This document shows, in pieces, positions 1 through 6,780 of a DNA stretch of 30,147 nt; the stretch's first letter is position 1; each line of letters opens with the position of its first letter. The notes under the pieces were generated by a model. The model was not told the origin of the DNA. It was given only the letters and a program-made list of their open reading frames with translations, and did not search any database. The stretch is from an uncultured Oscillospiraceae bacterium (lineage in GTDB: Bacteria > Bacillota > Clostridia > Oscillospirales > Oscillospiraceae), in contig CATZYY010000012.1 of the NCBI GenBank assembly GCA_958426425.1, positions 1 to 30,147 on the forward strand. Direction: 5' to 3'. The translations under genes were made by a program, and so were the position numbers.

Positions 1-974
1 TCGATTTCGCCATTGGCACCCACGCCCTGATTACCGGCGGATTGGATTACGCCAACTTGGGCCTGGTGGTCACCGACGAGCAGCACCGCTTCGGCGTGGC
101 CCAGAGGGCGGCATTGGCGGAGAAGGGAGAGCACCCTCATATTCTGGTCATGTCCGCCACCCCCATCCCCCGGACATTGGCCCTGATTTTGTACGGAGAC
201 CTGGACGTATCCATCATCGACCAGCTGCCTCCAGGCCGGAAGAGCGTGGAGACCTACGCCGTCCCCGGCAGCTACCACCAGCGGATTTACACCTTTTTGC
301 GCAAGCTGATCGCCCAGGGGCGGCAGGCCTACATCGTCTGTCCCCAGGTGTCCCAGAGTGAGGATGACGACTCCGACGACTGCAAAGCTGTTACGGAGTA
401 CGCCAAAAAGCTCCAGGAGGAGGTCTTTTCCGATTTGAAGGTGGCCTACGTCCACGGAAAGATGAAACCTAAAGAGAAGGAGTCAGTGATGTCGGCCTTC
501 GCCGCGGGGGAGAGCCACATCCTAGTGTCCACCACTGTCATCGAGGTAGGGGTGGACGTGCCCAACGCCGCCGTCATGGTGGTGGAAAACGCCGAGCGCT
601 TCGGCCTCAGCCAGCTCCACCAGCTGCGGGGCCGGGTGGGCCGGGGGCAGTGGCAGTCCTACTGCATCCTGATCTCCGACAACCGCAATGAGGAGACCAG
701 AGAGCGGCTGAAGGTCATGACGAAAACCGCCGACGGCTTCAAAATTGCCGAGGAGGACCTGCGGCTCCGGGGCCCCGGCGACTTCTTCGGCGTCCGGCAG
801 CACGGCCTGCCGGGGCTCAAGATCGCGGACCTGGGCTGCGACACAAAGCTCTTGCAGGAGGCTCAGCAGGCGGCCTTGTCCCTGTTGGAGGCGGACCCGG
901 AGCTGACGAATCACCCCGCCACGGCGGAACGGGTGCAGGCTCTGTTCGACCAGGCGGCGGATACCATGAATTGA
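1..974 (+). CDS. recG: ATP-dependent DNA helicase RecG, C-terminal part (5' truncated by window)
   Basis: RecG unwinds branched DNA and remodels stalled forks and recombination intermediates in the cytoplasm. Only the last 324 or so residues are present; the reading frame is open from base 3 and the 5' half lies outside the window. The visible part holds the superfamily 2 helicase motifs in order: GTHALI just after the window start, the Walker B box DEQHRFG, motif III (MSATPIPRTL), motif V (STTVIEVGVDVPNA) and motif VI (QLRGRVGRG). The later LRGPGDFFGVRQHG stretch is the RecG-typical C-terminal region. The DEQH box and the LRGPGDFFG block separate it from PriA and Mfd. It ends 58 bases before the carbonic anhydrase gene, with no terminator in between, so read-through is likely. 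The identity is very secure; only the upstream extent is unknown. Confidence 0.96.
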   Translation, partial: DFAIGTHALITGGLDYANLGLVVTDEQHRFGVAQRAALAEKGEHPHILVMSATPIPRTLALILYGDLDVSIIDQLPPGRKSVETYAVPGSYHQRIYTFLRKLIAQGRQAYIVCPQVSQSEDDDSDDCKAVTEYAKKLQEEVFSDLKVAYVHGKMKPKEKESVMSAFAAGESHILVSTTVIEVGVDVPNAAVMVVENAERFGLSQLHQLRGRVGRGQWQSYCILISDNRNEETRERLKVMTKTADGFKIAEEDLRLRGPGDFFGVRQHGLPGLKIADLGCDTKLLQEAQQAALSLLEADPELTNHPATAERVQALFDQAADTMN

Positions 975-1032
975 GATCCCTTGGCCGGAGGGGGCGGGTC
1001 ATACGTCTAAAAAAGAAAGAGAGGAACCTTCC

Positions 1033-1575
1033 ATGATCGATGAAATGCTGGCCTATAACCGCAAATTTGTGGAGGAAAAGGGATACCAGCGCTTTGCCAC
1101 CAGCAAATACCCTGATAAGAAGATCGCCATTCTCACCTGTATGGACACCCGGCTGGTGGAGCTGCTGCCTGCGGCTCTGGGCATCCGCAACGGGGACGTG
1201 AAGATGATCAAAAATGCCGGCGGCATGATTACCGGCCCCTTTGACAGCGCCGTGCGGAGCTTGCTGGTAGGCATTGTGGAGCTGGGCGTGGAGGAGGTCA
1301 TGGTTATCGGCCATACCGACTGCGGCGTGGCCCACATCAATGCCGAGACCATGATCCGCCATCTGGTGCAGCGGGGGGTGTCCCAGGATCACATTGATAT
1401 GATGCGCTACTGCGGCATTGACTTCGAGGCTTGGCTGCGGGGCTTTTCCTGCGTGGAGGACTCCGTGACGGAGACCGTGGATCTACTGCGAAACCACCCC
1501 CTCATGCCCCGGGATGTGACCATTCGGGGCTATGTGATCGACACAGACACCGGCGCCCTGACCCCGCTGGAGTGA
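1033..1575 (+). CDS. beta-class carbonic anhydrase
   Basis: This 180-residue protein should interconvert CO2 and bicarbonate with a zinc ion, in the cytoplasm. The zinc ligands and catalytic dyad of the beta class are in place: C36, D38 and R40 in CMDTR, then H94 and C97 in GHTDCGV. A glycine-rich KNAGG loop sits at about residues 60-64. The length suits the short bacterial beta-CA subgroup found in Firmicutes. The ATG start follows a GAGAGGAA ribosome site by a normal spacing. The gene sits downstream of recG on the same strand and is followed by a clear terminator at 1642-1668. The family is certain. Which bicarbonate-using enzyme it feeds cannot be told from the context. Confidence 0.9.
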   Translation: MIDEMLAYNRKFVEEKGYQRFATSKYPDKKIAILTCMDTRLVELLPAALGIRNGDVKMIKNAGGMITGPFDSAVRSLLVGIVELGVEEVMVIGHTDCGVAHINAETMIRHLVQRGVSQDHIDMMRYCGIDFEAWLRGFSCVEDSVTETVDLLRNHPLMPRDVTIRGYVIDTDTGALTPLE

Positions 1576-1641
1576 ATGCCCCCTTCCGGAAGAGCGGCGT
1601 TTCCTCCGCCGGGAGCCGGTTTCTCATATCCCGCCGTTTCC

Positions 1642-1668
1642 GCCCCGGCTCTGCCGGGGCTTTTTTCT
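1642..1668 (+). terminator. intrinsic terminator after the carbonic anhydrase gene
   Basis: Perfect 8-bp stem GCCCCGGC/GCCGGGGC with a 3-base loop, followed directly by a run of six T. It lies 66 bases after the carbonic anhydrase stop and separates recG-carbonic anhydrase from the sigma factor unit. Confidence 0.9.
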
Positions 1669-1675
1669 CCTGCCA

Positions 1676-1702
1676 TGTGACCTTTGGGCATTCTCATTCG
1701 TA
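1676..1702 (+). promoter_or_regulatory. candidate ECF-type promoter for the sigma factor gene
   Basis: TGTGACC at 1676-1682 and CGTA at 1699-1702 are separated by 16 bases. This resembles the TGAAAC-N16-CGTA pattern of Bacillus ECF promoters such as SigW, with two differences in the -35 box. The position, ending about 10 bases before the AAGGAGG ribosome site, would give a very short leader. No SigA-like pair was seen here. It would mean the sigma factor transcribes its own gene. This is an inference from motif and position only. Confidence 0.45.
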
Positions 1703-1726
1703 ACAACAACAGAAGGAGGTGAGGCC

Positions 1727-2194
1727 ATGACGGAACAGGAGCGGATATTTGAACAGGTCTACCGGGCCTACGGTCCGGCGCTGTATCGCTTCTGCCTGCT
1801 GCAGATGAAAAATCCCGCCGACGCGGAGGACATTTTGCAGGAGGTATTTTACAAGCGGCTCTACCGCTCGCCTTCCTTTGCCTCACCGGACCACGAGCGG
1901 CGGTGGCTGTTCCGGGTGGCCTTGAACCAGTGCCGGGACGCCTGGAAGCACGCCAGCCGGTCCGAACTGCCCTTGGAGGTGGCCTCCGACACGGTGACGC
2001 CGGAGGAGCTGGGACTGCTGGAACAGGTGGCAGAACTGCCGGAGAAAGAGCGGACGGCACTGCATCTCCACTACTGGGAGGGCTACTCTCTGCGGGAGAT
2101 CGCCGCCCTTCTGGGCGTGACGGTACCAACGGTGAAAATGCGGCTCAAGCGGGGCCGGGACGCCCTGCGGCGGACATGGGAGGGAGATTTATGA
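1727..2194 (+). CDS. ECF-subfamily RNA polymerase sigma factor
   Basis: The 155-residue protein has the two-domain layout of group 4 sigma factors. Region 2 covers about residues 8-70 (YGPALYRFCLLQMKNPADAEDILQEVF, then ERRWLFRVALNQCRD). Region 4 covers about 98-150 with a helix-turn-helix (LREIAALLGVTVPTVKMRLKRGRDALR). It directs RNA polymerase to a small set of promoters, probably in response to a cell-surface signal. The start follows AAGGAGGTGAGGCC closely. The stop overlaps the start of the next gene as ATGA, so the two are translationally coupled and the downstream membrane protein is the likely anti-sigma. A candidate self-recognised promoter lies at 1676-1702. The signal sensed is unknown. 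Confidence 0.93.
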   Translation: MTEQERIFEQVYRAYGPALYRFCLLQMKNPADAEDILQEVFYKRLYRSPSFASPDHERRWLFRVALNQCRDAWKHASRSELPLEVASDTVTPEELGLLEQVAELPEKERTALHLHYWEGYSLREIAALLGVTVPTVKMRLKRGRDALRRTWEGDL

Positions 2195-3312
2195 AGCTCT
2201 ATGAAAGCGCCATGGAACACTGCGCCCCACCGGAGGGGCTGGAGGCGCGGCTGCGGTCGGCGGTGCTGGCCTTGGAGCCGCCGGCTAAGCGCCGGGTCTT
2301 CCGCCCCAGGGGCTTTGCCCGGAGGGCGGTGCTGGCGGCGGTGATCACCGCGCTGCTGACGGTTTCCGCCGGGGCGGTGCTGGGCTGGAATGCCATTTTG
2401 ACCGCCCGCTTTGGGGAGGAGGCCGCCGATACACCCACCGGACAGGCGGCCTTTCAGGATGTGTTCGTTACCAGCGTCTGCGACGATGTGACCCTGACGG
2501 TGCGGCAGGCCCTCGTCAGCGACGACACCATCTATCTGGTGCTGGACTACCAGCTGCCGGACACCGTGGACCGGGAATGGCTCCAGGAACTGGACGCCGA
2601 TGAGGACGCTTTGATTTTCCCACCCAATATTTCCTATTACGCCACCGGGGACGTGACCTGGGAGGACCTGAAGGCGGCGGATGGGGAGATTTGGGCTGGC
2701 TTGGACTGGACGGATTACACCTCTTACGTCGACTACCTGTACCGTGACAATCTCCTGCGGCCTTACCGCTTTACAGGAGGCGGCTCCGGTGAAACCGCCA
2801 GTGAGGGCTATGACCCGGAGACCAACACCCTGACTTATCTGCTCCGATACACCACGAAGTCAGATACGCAGACCCTGGGGAGTCAGCCTCTGACGCTGCT
2901 GGTGTGCCCGCCCCGGGTCAGGGATGCGGAGGGGACGGAGACGGTCCTGACGGACCACCCGGCGATCCTGACCTTCCAGCCGGAGTATGCCTCCCAGACC
3001 CTGACGGGAACCTGGAAGGATACCGAGAGCGGCCAAAGCCTGAATGTGACCCTCTCTCCCTTTGCCATCCAGGTGGAGAGCTATCTGGGGAACTTTGCCG
3101 GGCCCGGCGACCTGCGCAGCAGCACATCCCTGGTGTTCCGGGACGGCACCGTGACGCCGGCGAGAGAGCTGACCCGGGGCCTTAGCGGCAGCTCCAGCGG
3201 GAAAAAACCCTATCCCGCCTCCGTGGACTTTTCCAGCAGCTTTTTGGAGCTGGTGGATGTCCGTCAGGTGGCGGCGGTCCGGGTGGGAGACATGACCGTG
3301 GAAATCGAATAA
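2191..3312 (+). CDS. DUF4179-type membrane protein, probable anti-sigma factor
   Basis: A 373-residue protein whose ATG overlaps the sigma factor stop (ATGA). The first 44 residues are a short, basic cytoplasmic segment. One hydrophobic helix follows at about 45-66 (AVLAAVITALLTVSAGAVLGW), and then a large extracellular part of about 300 residues. The extracellular part begins with a DUF4179-like section (about 80-180, containing DDVTLTVRQALVSDDTIYLVLDY). This layout is standard for proteins encoded beside ECF sigma factors in clostridia and is taken to hold the sigma factor at the membrane. The zinc-binding HxxxCxxC anti-sigma motif is absent; the N-terminal C11 stands alone. Function as an anti-sigma is inferred from coupling and topology. 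The DUF4179 assignment is from sequence feel, not a search. Confidence 0.8.
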   Translation: MKLYESAMEHCAPPEGLEARLRSAVLALEPPAKRRVFRPRGFARRAVLAAVITALLTVSAGAVLGWNAILTARFGEEAADTPTGQAAFQDVFVTSVCDDVTLTVRQALVSDDTIYLVLDYQLPDTVDREWLQELDADEDALIFPPNISYYATGDVTWEDLKAADGEIWAGLDWTDYTSYVDYLYRDNLLRPYRFTGGGSGETASEGYDPETNTLTYLLRYTTKSDTQTLGSQPLTLLVCPPRVRDAEGTETVLTDHPAILTFQPEYASQTLTGTWKDTESGQSLNVTLSPFAIQVESYLGNFAGPGDLRSSTSLVFRDGTVTPARELTRGLSGSSSGKKPYPASVDFSSSFLELVDVRQVAAVRVGDMTVEIE

Positions 3313-3329
3313 TCCATCTGGCAGAAAAA

Positions 3330-3357
3330 GGGCCGCCCACAGCCGTGGGCGGCCCTT
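3330..3357. terminator. bidirectional terminator hairpin, copy H1 (left of repeat copy A)
   Basis: Perfect 11-bp stem GGGCCGCCCAC/GTGGGCGGCCC with a 4-base AGCC loop, 17 bases after the DUF4179 gene stop. On the minus strand it is followed by a CTTTTTC tract, so it reads as the ancestral terminator of the convergent mtaB-yfbR operon as well. An exact 28-base copy recurs at 3586-3613, on the other side of the repeat element. Confidence 0.85.
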
Positions 3358-3585
3358 GAGACTGTCCAAAAAGAAGGAAAGACTTGCGCGACGGGAAGGA
3401 AGAGAGTTACGAGAGGCTGCGCCCTCAGGCGCGTTTCGGAGCGCAACCGCCGCTGAAAGCGGCGGCACTTGGCGCGAAGATAACCCAGGAAGGGTTCCTC
3501 TCGTTTTTAATCATAAGTTTTTTGAACCTTTCAAAAGGTTCAAAAAACTTGCCCAGCTTGTCGAAAAAGCCTTTTTCGACAAGCT
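3356..3585 (+). repeat. terminator-associated non-coding repeat, copy A
   Basis: About 230 bases with no credible gene, near-identical to the element at 23187-23459 through its core (about 3394-3520). It carries several stems: GCGCC/GGCGC at 3419-3432, CCGCCGCT/AGCGGCGG at 3447-3465, AACCC/GGGTT at 3482-3496, a 16-bp A/T-rich stem at 3515-3550, and a 19-bp near-perfect palindrome centred on 3570. The left end (CTGTCCAAAAAG, 3362-3373) resembles the reverse complement of the right end (CTTGTCGAAAAAG, from 3571-3583), so there are weak terminal inverted repeats. It is bounded on both sides by identical copies of one terminator hairpin. It fills most of the 310-base gap between the DUF4179 gene and yfbR. 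Confidence 0.85.
3515..3550. repeat. internal 16-bp inverted repeat of repeat copy A
   Basis: The arms AAGTTTTTTGAACCTT and AAGGTTCAAAAAACTT pair perfectly around a 4-base loop. The same hairpin is kept in copy B (about 23386-23422) with a 12-bp outer stem and one inner mismatch. Confidence 0.85.
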
Positions 3586-3589
3586 GGGC
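3551..3589. repeat. terminal palindrome of repeat copy A
   Basis: A 19-bp palindrome with a single central base at 3570. Its last GGGC overlaps the first bases of terminator copy H2. Copy B has the equivalent hairpin at 23425-23460 with a paired double change (T3558-A3582 here, A23431-T23454 there), so the pairing is conserved although the sequence changes. Confidence 0.85.
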
Positions 3590-3613
3590 CGCCCACAGCC
3601 GTGGGCGGCCCTT
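3586..3613. terminator. duplicated terminator hairpin, copy H2 (right of repeat copy A)
   Basis: Exact 28-base copy of the hairpin at 3330-3357, ten bases downstream of the yfbR stop in the minus-strand direction. On the minus strand it is followed by AGCTTGTCG and not by a T tract. It is therefore a hairpin without its own U-run on that side, which suggests it is the newly made copy. Confidence 0.75.
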
Positions 3614-3622
3614 TGGCGTCCT

Positions 3623-4198
3623 TTATTTCAGCTCGTCCAGGGTCAGGGAGAAGCTGGGCAGGAAGGTGTCCATAAAGTAGCGCACCTCCGGCAGGTCAAA
3701 GGCCTCCAGGGCCCTGCGGGTCTGGGCGGCAGCCTCACGGAACTCGGCGTTGCCGGCCTTCAGCTCCTCCAGACACTTGATGTGGGCGGAGAGCTTGTCC
3801 GCCGCCTTTACCAGCTGCTCCACCTCCGGGTCCACCGCTGTTAGCACCGGGGCATAGGCGCCCTGGAGCTCCGGGGGCAGCATGCCCAGGAGCTTCCCCT
3901 CCGCCACCGCCTCCACATCCTTGTAGGCGGTGCGGATGGCGGGATTGTCGTACTTGATGGGGGTGGGCATGTCGCCGGTGAGGATCTCACTGGCGTCGTG
4001 GTACAGCGCCGCCGCCGCCACCAGCCCCGGGTCCACATGGCCGCCGAATTTCCCATTGCGGATCAGGGCCAGGGCGTGGGCCAGGACCGCCACCTGGTGG
4101 CTGTGCTCCTGGACATTTTCCGGGGCGGTGTTGCGCATGAGGGCCCAGCGCTGGATAAACCGCATCCGGGAGATATAGGCGAAAAAGTGGCTGTTCAT
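3623..4198 (-). CDS. yfbR: 5'-deoxynucleotidase, YfbR-type HD-domain protein
   Basis: The 191-residue protein matches the YfbR family, which removes phosphate from deoxyribonucleoside 5'-monophosphates in the cytoplasm. The HD metal ligands fall where expected: H32 in EHSHQVA, H67-D68 in YHDASE and D134 in KAADKLSAH. The family's substrate residues R17, W18 and D76 (in LTGDMPTPIKY) are also present. Length is close to the E. coli protein (about 199). The start is 4 bases after the mtaB stop, and its AAGGAG ribosome site lies inside the last mtaB codons, so the two genes form an operon. Its 3' end faces the DUF4179 gene across a repeat element. The family is confident; the exact nucleotide preference is not proven here. 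Confidence 0.88.
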   Translation of the reverse strand: MNSHFFAYISRMRFIQRWALMRNTAPENVQEHSHQVAVLAHALALIRNGKFGGHVDPGLVAAAALYHDASEILTGDMPTPIKYDNPAIRTAYKDVEAVAEGKLLGMLPPELQGAYAPVLTAVDPEVEQLVKAADKLSAHIKCLEELKAGNAEFREAAAQTRRALEAFDLPEVRYFMDTFLPSFSLTLDELK

Positions 4199-4202
4199 AG
4201 TC

Positions 4203-5489
4203 TCACTCCTTGATGGTCCCGTAGAGGAATTCCCCGTCGGTGGAGGTGACGGTCACCGGGCGGATCTCATTATGAAGGTCCGTCCCCTTCACCAGAACCT
4301 CGGCGTAGTTGGGGGCGTGGCCGAAGAACCAGCCGTCCTTGGGCTGCTCGAAAAGGACCGGATAGGTCTGCCCCACGCAGCCGGCCAGATAGGTTTTCCG
4401 CAGCTGCGCCGCCACCGCCGCGGCCCGGTGGGCCCGCTCTTCCTTGACGGCCTTGGGCACTTGCCGCATCTTGGCCGCCGGGGTGCCGGGGCGGATAGAG
4501 TAGGGGAAGATGTGCATCCGGGAAAAGCCGCACCGGCGAATAAAGTCCAGGGTTTTGGAAAACTCATCCTCCGTCTCCTCAGGAAAGCCGGTGATCAAGT
4601 CCGTGGTGACGGCAGGGCGGTCAAAGTGCTGCTCCAGCAGCTCCACGGACTGGAGGTACCGGGCGGTGTCGTACTTGCGGTTCATGCGGCGCAGGGTCTC
4701 GTCGCAGCCGCTCTGGAGGGACAGGTGGAACTGGGGGCAAAGGTCCGGCAGCGCCGCCGCCCGGCGGCAGAAGTCCTCGGTGACGGTACGGGGCTCCAGA
4801 CTGCCCAGCCGCAGCCGCACCCCCGGCGCCGCCGCGGACACCGCCTCCAAGAGGTCGATGAGGCTTTTCCCGTCCTTGAAGTCCTGACCCCAGGAGGAGA
4901 TCTCAATGCCGGTAATGACAATCTCCCGGTATCCGGCGGCCTTGAGGCCCGCCGCCTGCTCCGCCGCCCGGTCCAGGGGCAGCGACCGCACCCGGCCCCG
5001 GGCATAGGGGATGATGCAGTAGGAGCAGAAGTTGACGCAGCCATCCTCCACCTTCAAAAGGCACCGGGTCCGCTCCTCCAGCCCGCCGGCGGGCAGCACC
5101 TCGAATTCCCGGCGGTCAAAGGAATTGTCCAGGGCCACCAGACGCTGCCGCTGTGCCGCCTCCCGCTCCAGCAGGTCTAAAAAGCCGGTCCGGTCCCCGG
5201 TGCCGGCGATCAGGTCCACGTCCAGCTTCTCCACGTCCTTCGGGTGGGTCTGGGAGTAGCAGCCGCACAGGGCCAGCACCGCCTGGGGGTGTTCCCGCCG
5301 GACCCGGTAGAGCATCTGCCGGGACTTGCGGTCGCTGACCGCCGTGACGGAGCAGGAGTTGACCACGTAGGCGTCCGCCGCCTCCTCAAAGGCCACTACC
5401 TGGTGGCCCCGGCGGCGCAGCTCCTGCTCCATGGCCTGGGTCTCATATTGGTTCACCTTGCAGCCCAAGGTGTAGATGGCAACTTTCAT
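4203..5489 (-). CDS. mtaB: tRNA t6A37 methylthiotransferase MtaB
   Basis: A 428-residue radical SAM enzyme that adds a methylthio group to threonylcarbamoyl-adenosine at position 37 of ANN-decoding tRNAs. The N-terminal MTTase domain has its three cluster cysteines at C10 (TLGCKVNQYE), C46 (NSCSVT) and C77 (CGCYSQ). The radical SAM cluster follows at C151, C155 and C158 (CVNFCSYC). A C-terminal TRAM-like region closes the protein. GCKVNQYE with CIIPYARGRVRS points to MtaB and not MiaB or RimO. An in-frame upstream extension exists, but the ATG at 5489 has an AAGGAG ribosome site at good spacing. It heads an operon with yfbR and is driven by the promoter at 5544-5572. Confidence 0.93.
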   Translation of the reverse strand: MKVAIYTLGCKVNQYETQAMEQELRRRGHQVVAFEEAADAYVVNSCSVTAVSDRKSRQMLYRVRREHPQAVLALCGCYSQTHPKDVEKLDVDLIAGTGDRTGFLDLLEREAAQRQRLVALDNSFDRREFEVLPAGGLEERTRCLLKVEDGCVNFCSYCIIPYARGRVRSLPLDRAAEQAAGLKAAGYREIVITGIEISSWGQDFKDGKSLIDLLEAVSAAAPGVRLRLGSLEPRTVTEDFCRRAAALPDLCPQFHLSLQSGCDETLRRMNRKYDTARYLQSVELLEQHFDRPAVTTDLITGFPEETEDEFSKTLDFIRRCGFSRMHIFPYSIRPGTPAAKMRQVPKAVKEERAHRAAAVAAQLRKTYLAGCVGQTYPVLFEQPKDGWFFGHAPNYAEVLVKGTDLHNEIRPVTVTSTDGEFLYGTIKE

Positions 5490-5498
5490 GAAATCTCC

Positions 5499-5527
5499 TT
5501 GCACTTTCCGAAAAAGGTCTATATAAT
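5499..5527 (+). promoter_or_regulatory. SigA-type promoter for the cysteine desulfurase operon
   Basis: TTGCAC at 5499-5504 and TATAAT at 5522-5527 with a 17-base spacer. Transcription would start near 5534 and run rightward through the opposing promoter at 5544-5572. Confidence 0.78.
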
Positions 5528-5543
5528 GATGTGACGCGCCTAT

Positions 5544-5572
5544 ATTATACAGATTTTTTCCCGCCGGGGCAA
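5544..5572 (-). promoter_or_regulatory. SigA-type promoter for mtaB-yfbR
   Basis: On the minus strand TTGCCC (5567-5572) and a perfect TATAAT (5544-5549) are separated by 17 bases. The start point would lie near 5537, so this promoter faces the plus-strand promoter at 5499-5527 head-on, and the two start points are only a few bases apart. Confidence 0.78.
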
Positions 5573-5599
5573 GCCCCGGCCAAGGAGGTTCTTGTTTCC

Positions 5600-6736
5600 A
5601 TGATCTATCTGGACCACGCCGCCACCACACCCGTCCCCAAAGCCGTGGCGGACGCCATGTACGCCGTGCTGACGGAGCAGTTCGGCAACCCCAGCTCCCA
5701 GTATCCCATGGGAGCGGAGATGAAGCGGCAGGTGGAGCAGTGGCGCCGCACCGTGGCGGCGGCCCTGGGCTGCGACGCCGGGCGTCTGTATTTCACCTCC
5801 TGCGGCACCGAGGCTGACGCCTGGGCTGTTACCGCCGCCTGCTGGCAAAACCGCCACCTGGGAAAACACATCGTCACCACCGCCGTGGAGCACAGCGCGG
5901 TGCTGGAGTCCTGCCGCTGGATGGAGAAGCAGGGATATGAGGTCACCTATGTGTCGCCCCGGGGCGACGGCTCCATTACGGCGGAGGACATCCTCTCCGC
6001 CGTCCGCCCCGGCACGGCCCTGGTCTCCTGCATGCTGGTCAACAACGAGCTGGGCTCCCTGTATCCCATCGGGGAAATTGCCAAGGGCCTGAAGGCCCAA
6101 AATCCCCAGACCCTGCTGCACACCGACGCCGTCCAGGGCTTTTTGAAGGTCCCCTTTGCCGCCAATACCCTGGGCGCCGATTTCGTCTCCATCTCCGGCC
6201 ATAAGATCGGCGGGCCCAAGGGCATCGGCGCCCTCTATATCGGCCCGCGGGTGAAGAATCCCCGTCCGCTGCTGCCCGGCGGCGGCCAGGAGGGCGGTCT
6301 TCGCTCCGGCACGGAGGCCACCGCCCAGATGGCGGGCTTTGCCAAGGCCGTGGAGCTGCGGATGGAACGCCTGCCGGAAATTCTGGACCACATGGCGGCT
6401 CTGCGGGCCTATGCGATAGAGCGGCTGAGTGCCATCCCTGACCTGAAGATTTTAGGCGGCGGCTCCGCCGCGCCCCATATTCTGTCCGTGTCCCTGGAGG
6501 GCTGGCCCAGCCAGAACATCGTCACGGACCTGGGCGGCCAGGGCATCTGCATTTCCGCCGGCTCCGCCTGTCACCGGGGCAAGCCCAGCCACGTGGTGGC
6601 GGCGCTGAAGCTGCCCAAAAAGGTTTCCGGCGGCGTGGTCCGGCTCAGCTTCGGCCCCGAGACCGCCTTCGCCGATATTGACGCCTGTGCCGACGCCCTC
6701 CGCCGTCACCACGACACCCGGATGCCTATGCTGTAA
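5600..6736 (+). CDS. cysteine desulfurase (NifS/IscS family)
   Basis: This 378-residue PLP enzyme takes sulfur from cysteine to feed Fe-S clusters, thiolated tRNA or other sulfur acceptors. It has the N-terminal YLDHAATTP motif, H98 (VEHSAV), D176 and Q179 (HTDAVQG), the PLP lysine K202 (SGHKIGGPKG) and the sulfur-carrying C324 in SAGSACHRG. The ATG at 5600 is chosen over an earlier in-frame start because an AAGGAGG site lies just upstream. No scaffold gene (iscU/nifU) or thiI is adjacent; the next gene is a MATE exporter. The partner is therefore unknown. It is the first gene of a plus-strand operon running to the terminator at 9718. Confidence 0.92.
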   Translation: MIYLDHAATTPVPKAVADAMYAVLTEQFGNPSSQYPMGAEMKRQVEQWRRTVAAALGCDAGRLYFTSCGTEADAWAVTAACWQNRHLGKHIVTTAVEHSAVLESCRWMEKQGYEVTYVSPRGDGSITAEDILSAVRPGTALVSCMLVNNELGSLYPIGEIAKGLKAQNPQTLLHTDAVQGFLKVPFAANTLGADFVSISGHKIGGPKGIGALYIGPRVKNPRPLLPGGGQEGGLRSGTEATAQMAGFAKAVELRMERLPEILDHMAALRAYAIERLSAIPDLKILGGGSAAPHILSVSLEGWPSQNIVTDLGGQGICISAGSACHRGKPSHVVAALKLPKKVSGGVVRLSFGPETAFADIDACADALRRHHDTRMPML

Positions 6737-6780
6737 TGACTTCAGCCTTTACAGGCTTTCAATCTAAAGGAGTTGCCTTT

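Noticed and set aside
3356..3585. Group IIC intron or IS remnant as identity of the repeat
   Set aside because: Group IIC introns also target terminators, but no reverse transcriptase, no domain V-like motif and no transposase fragment is visible, and those introns do not duplicate the hairpin.
3384..3680. 98-codon plus-strand frame across repeat copy A, and the related frame at 23113-23493
   Set aside because: Both start outside the element, run through its hairpins and end differently. The shared peptide only reflects the shared DNA; no ribosome site is present.
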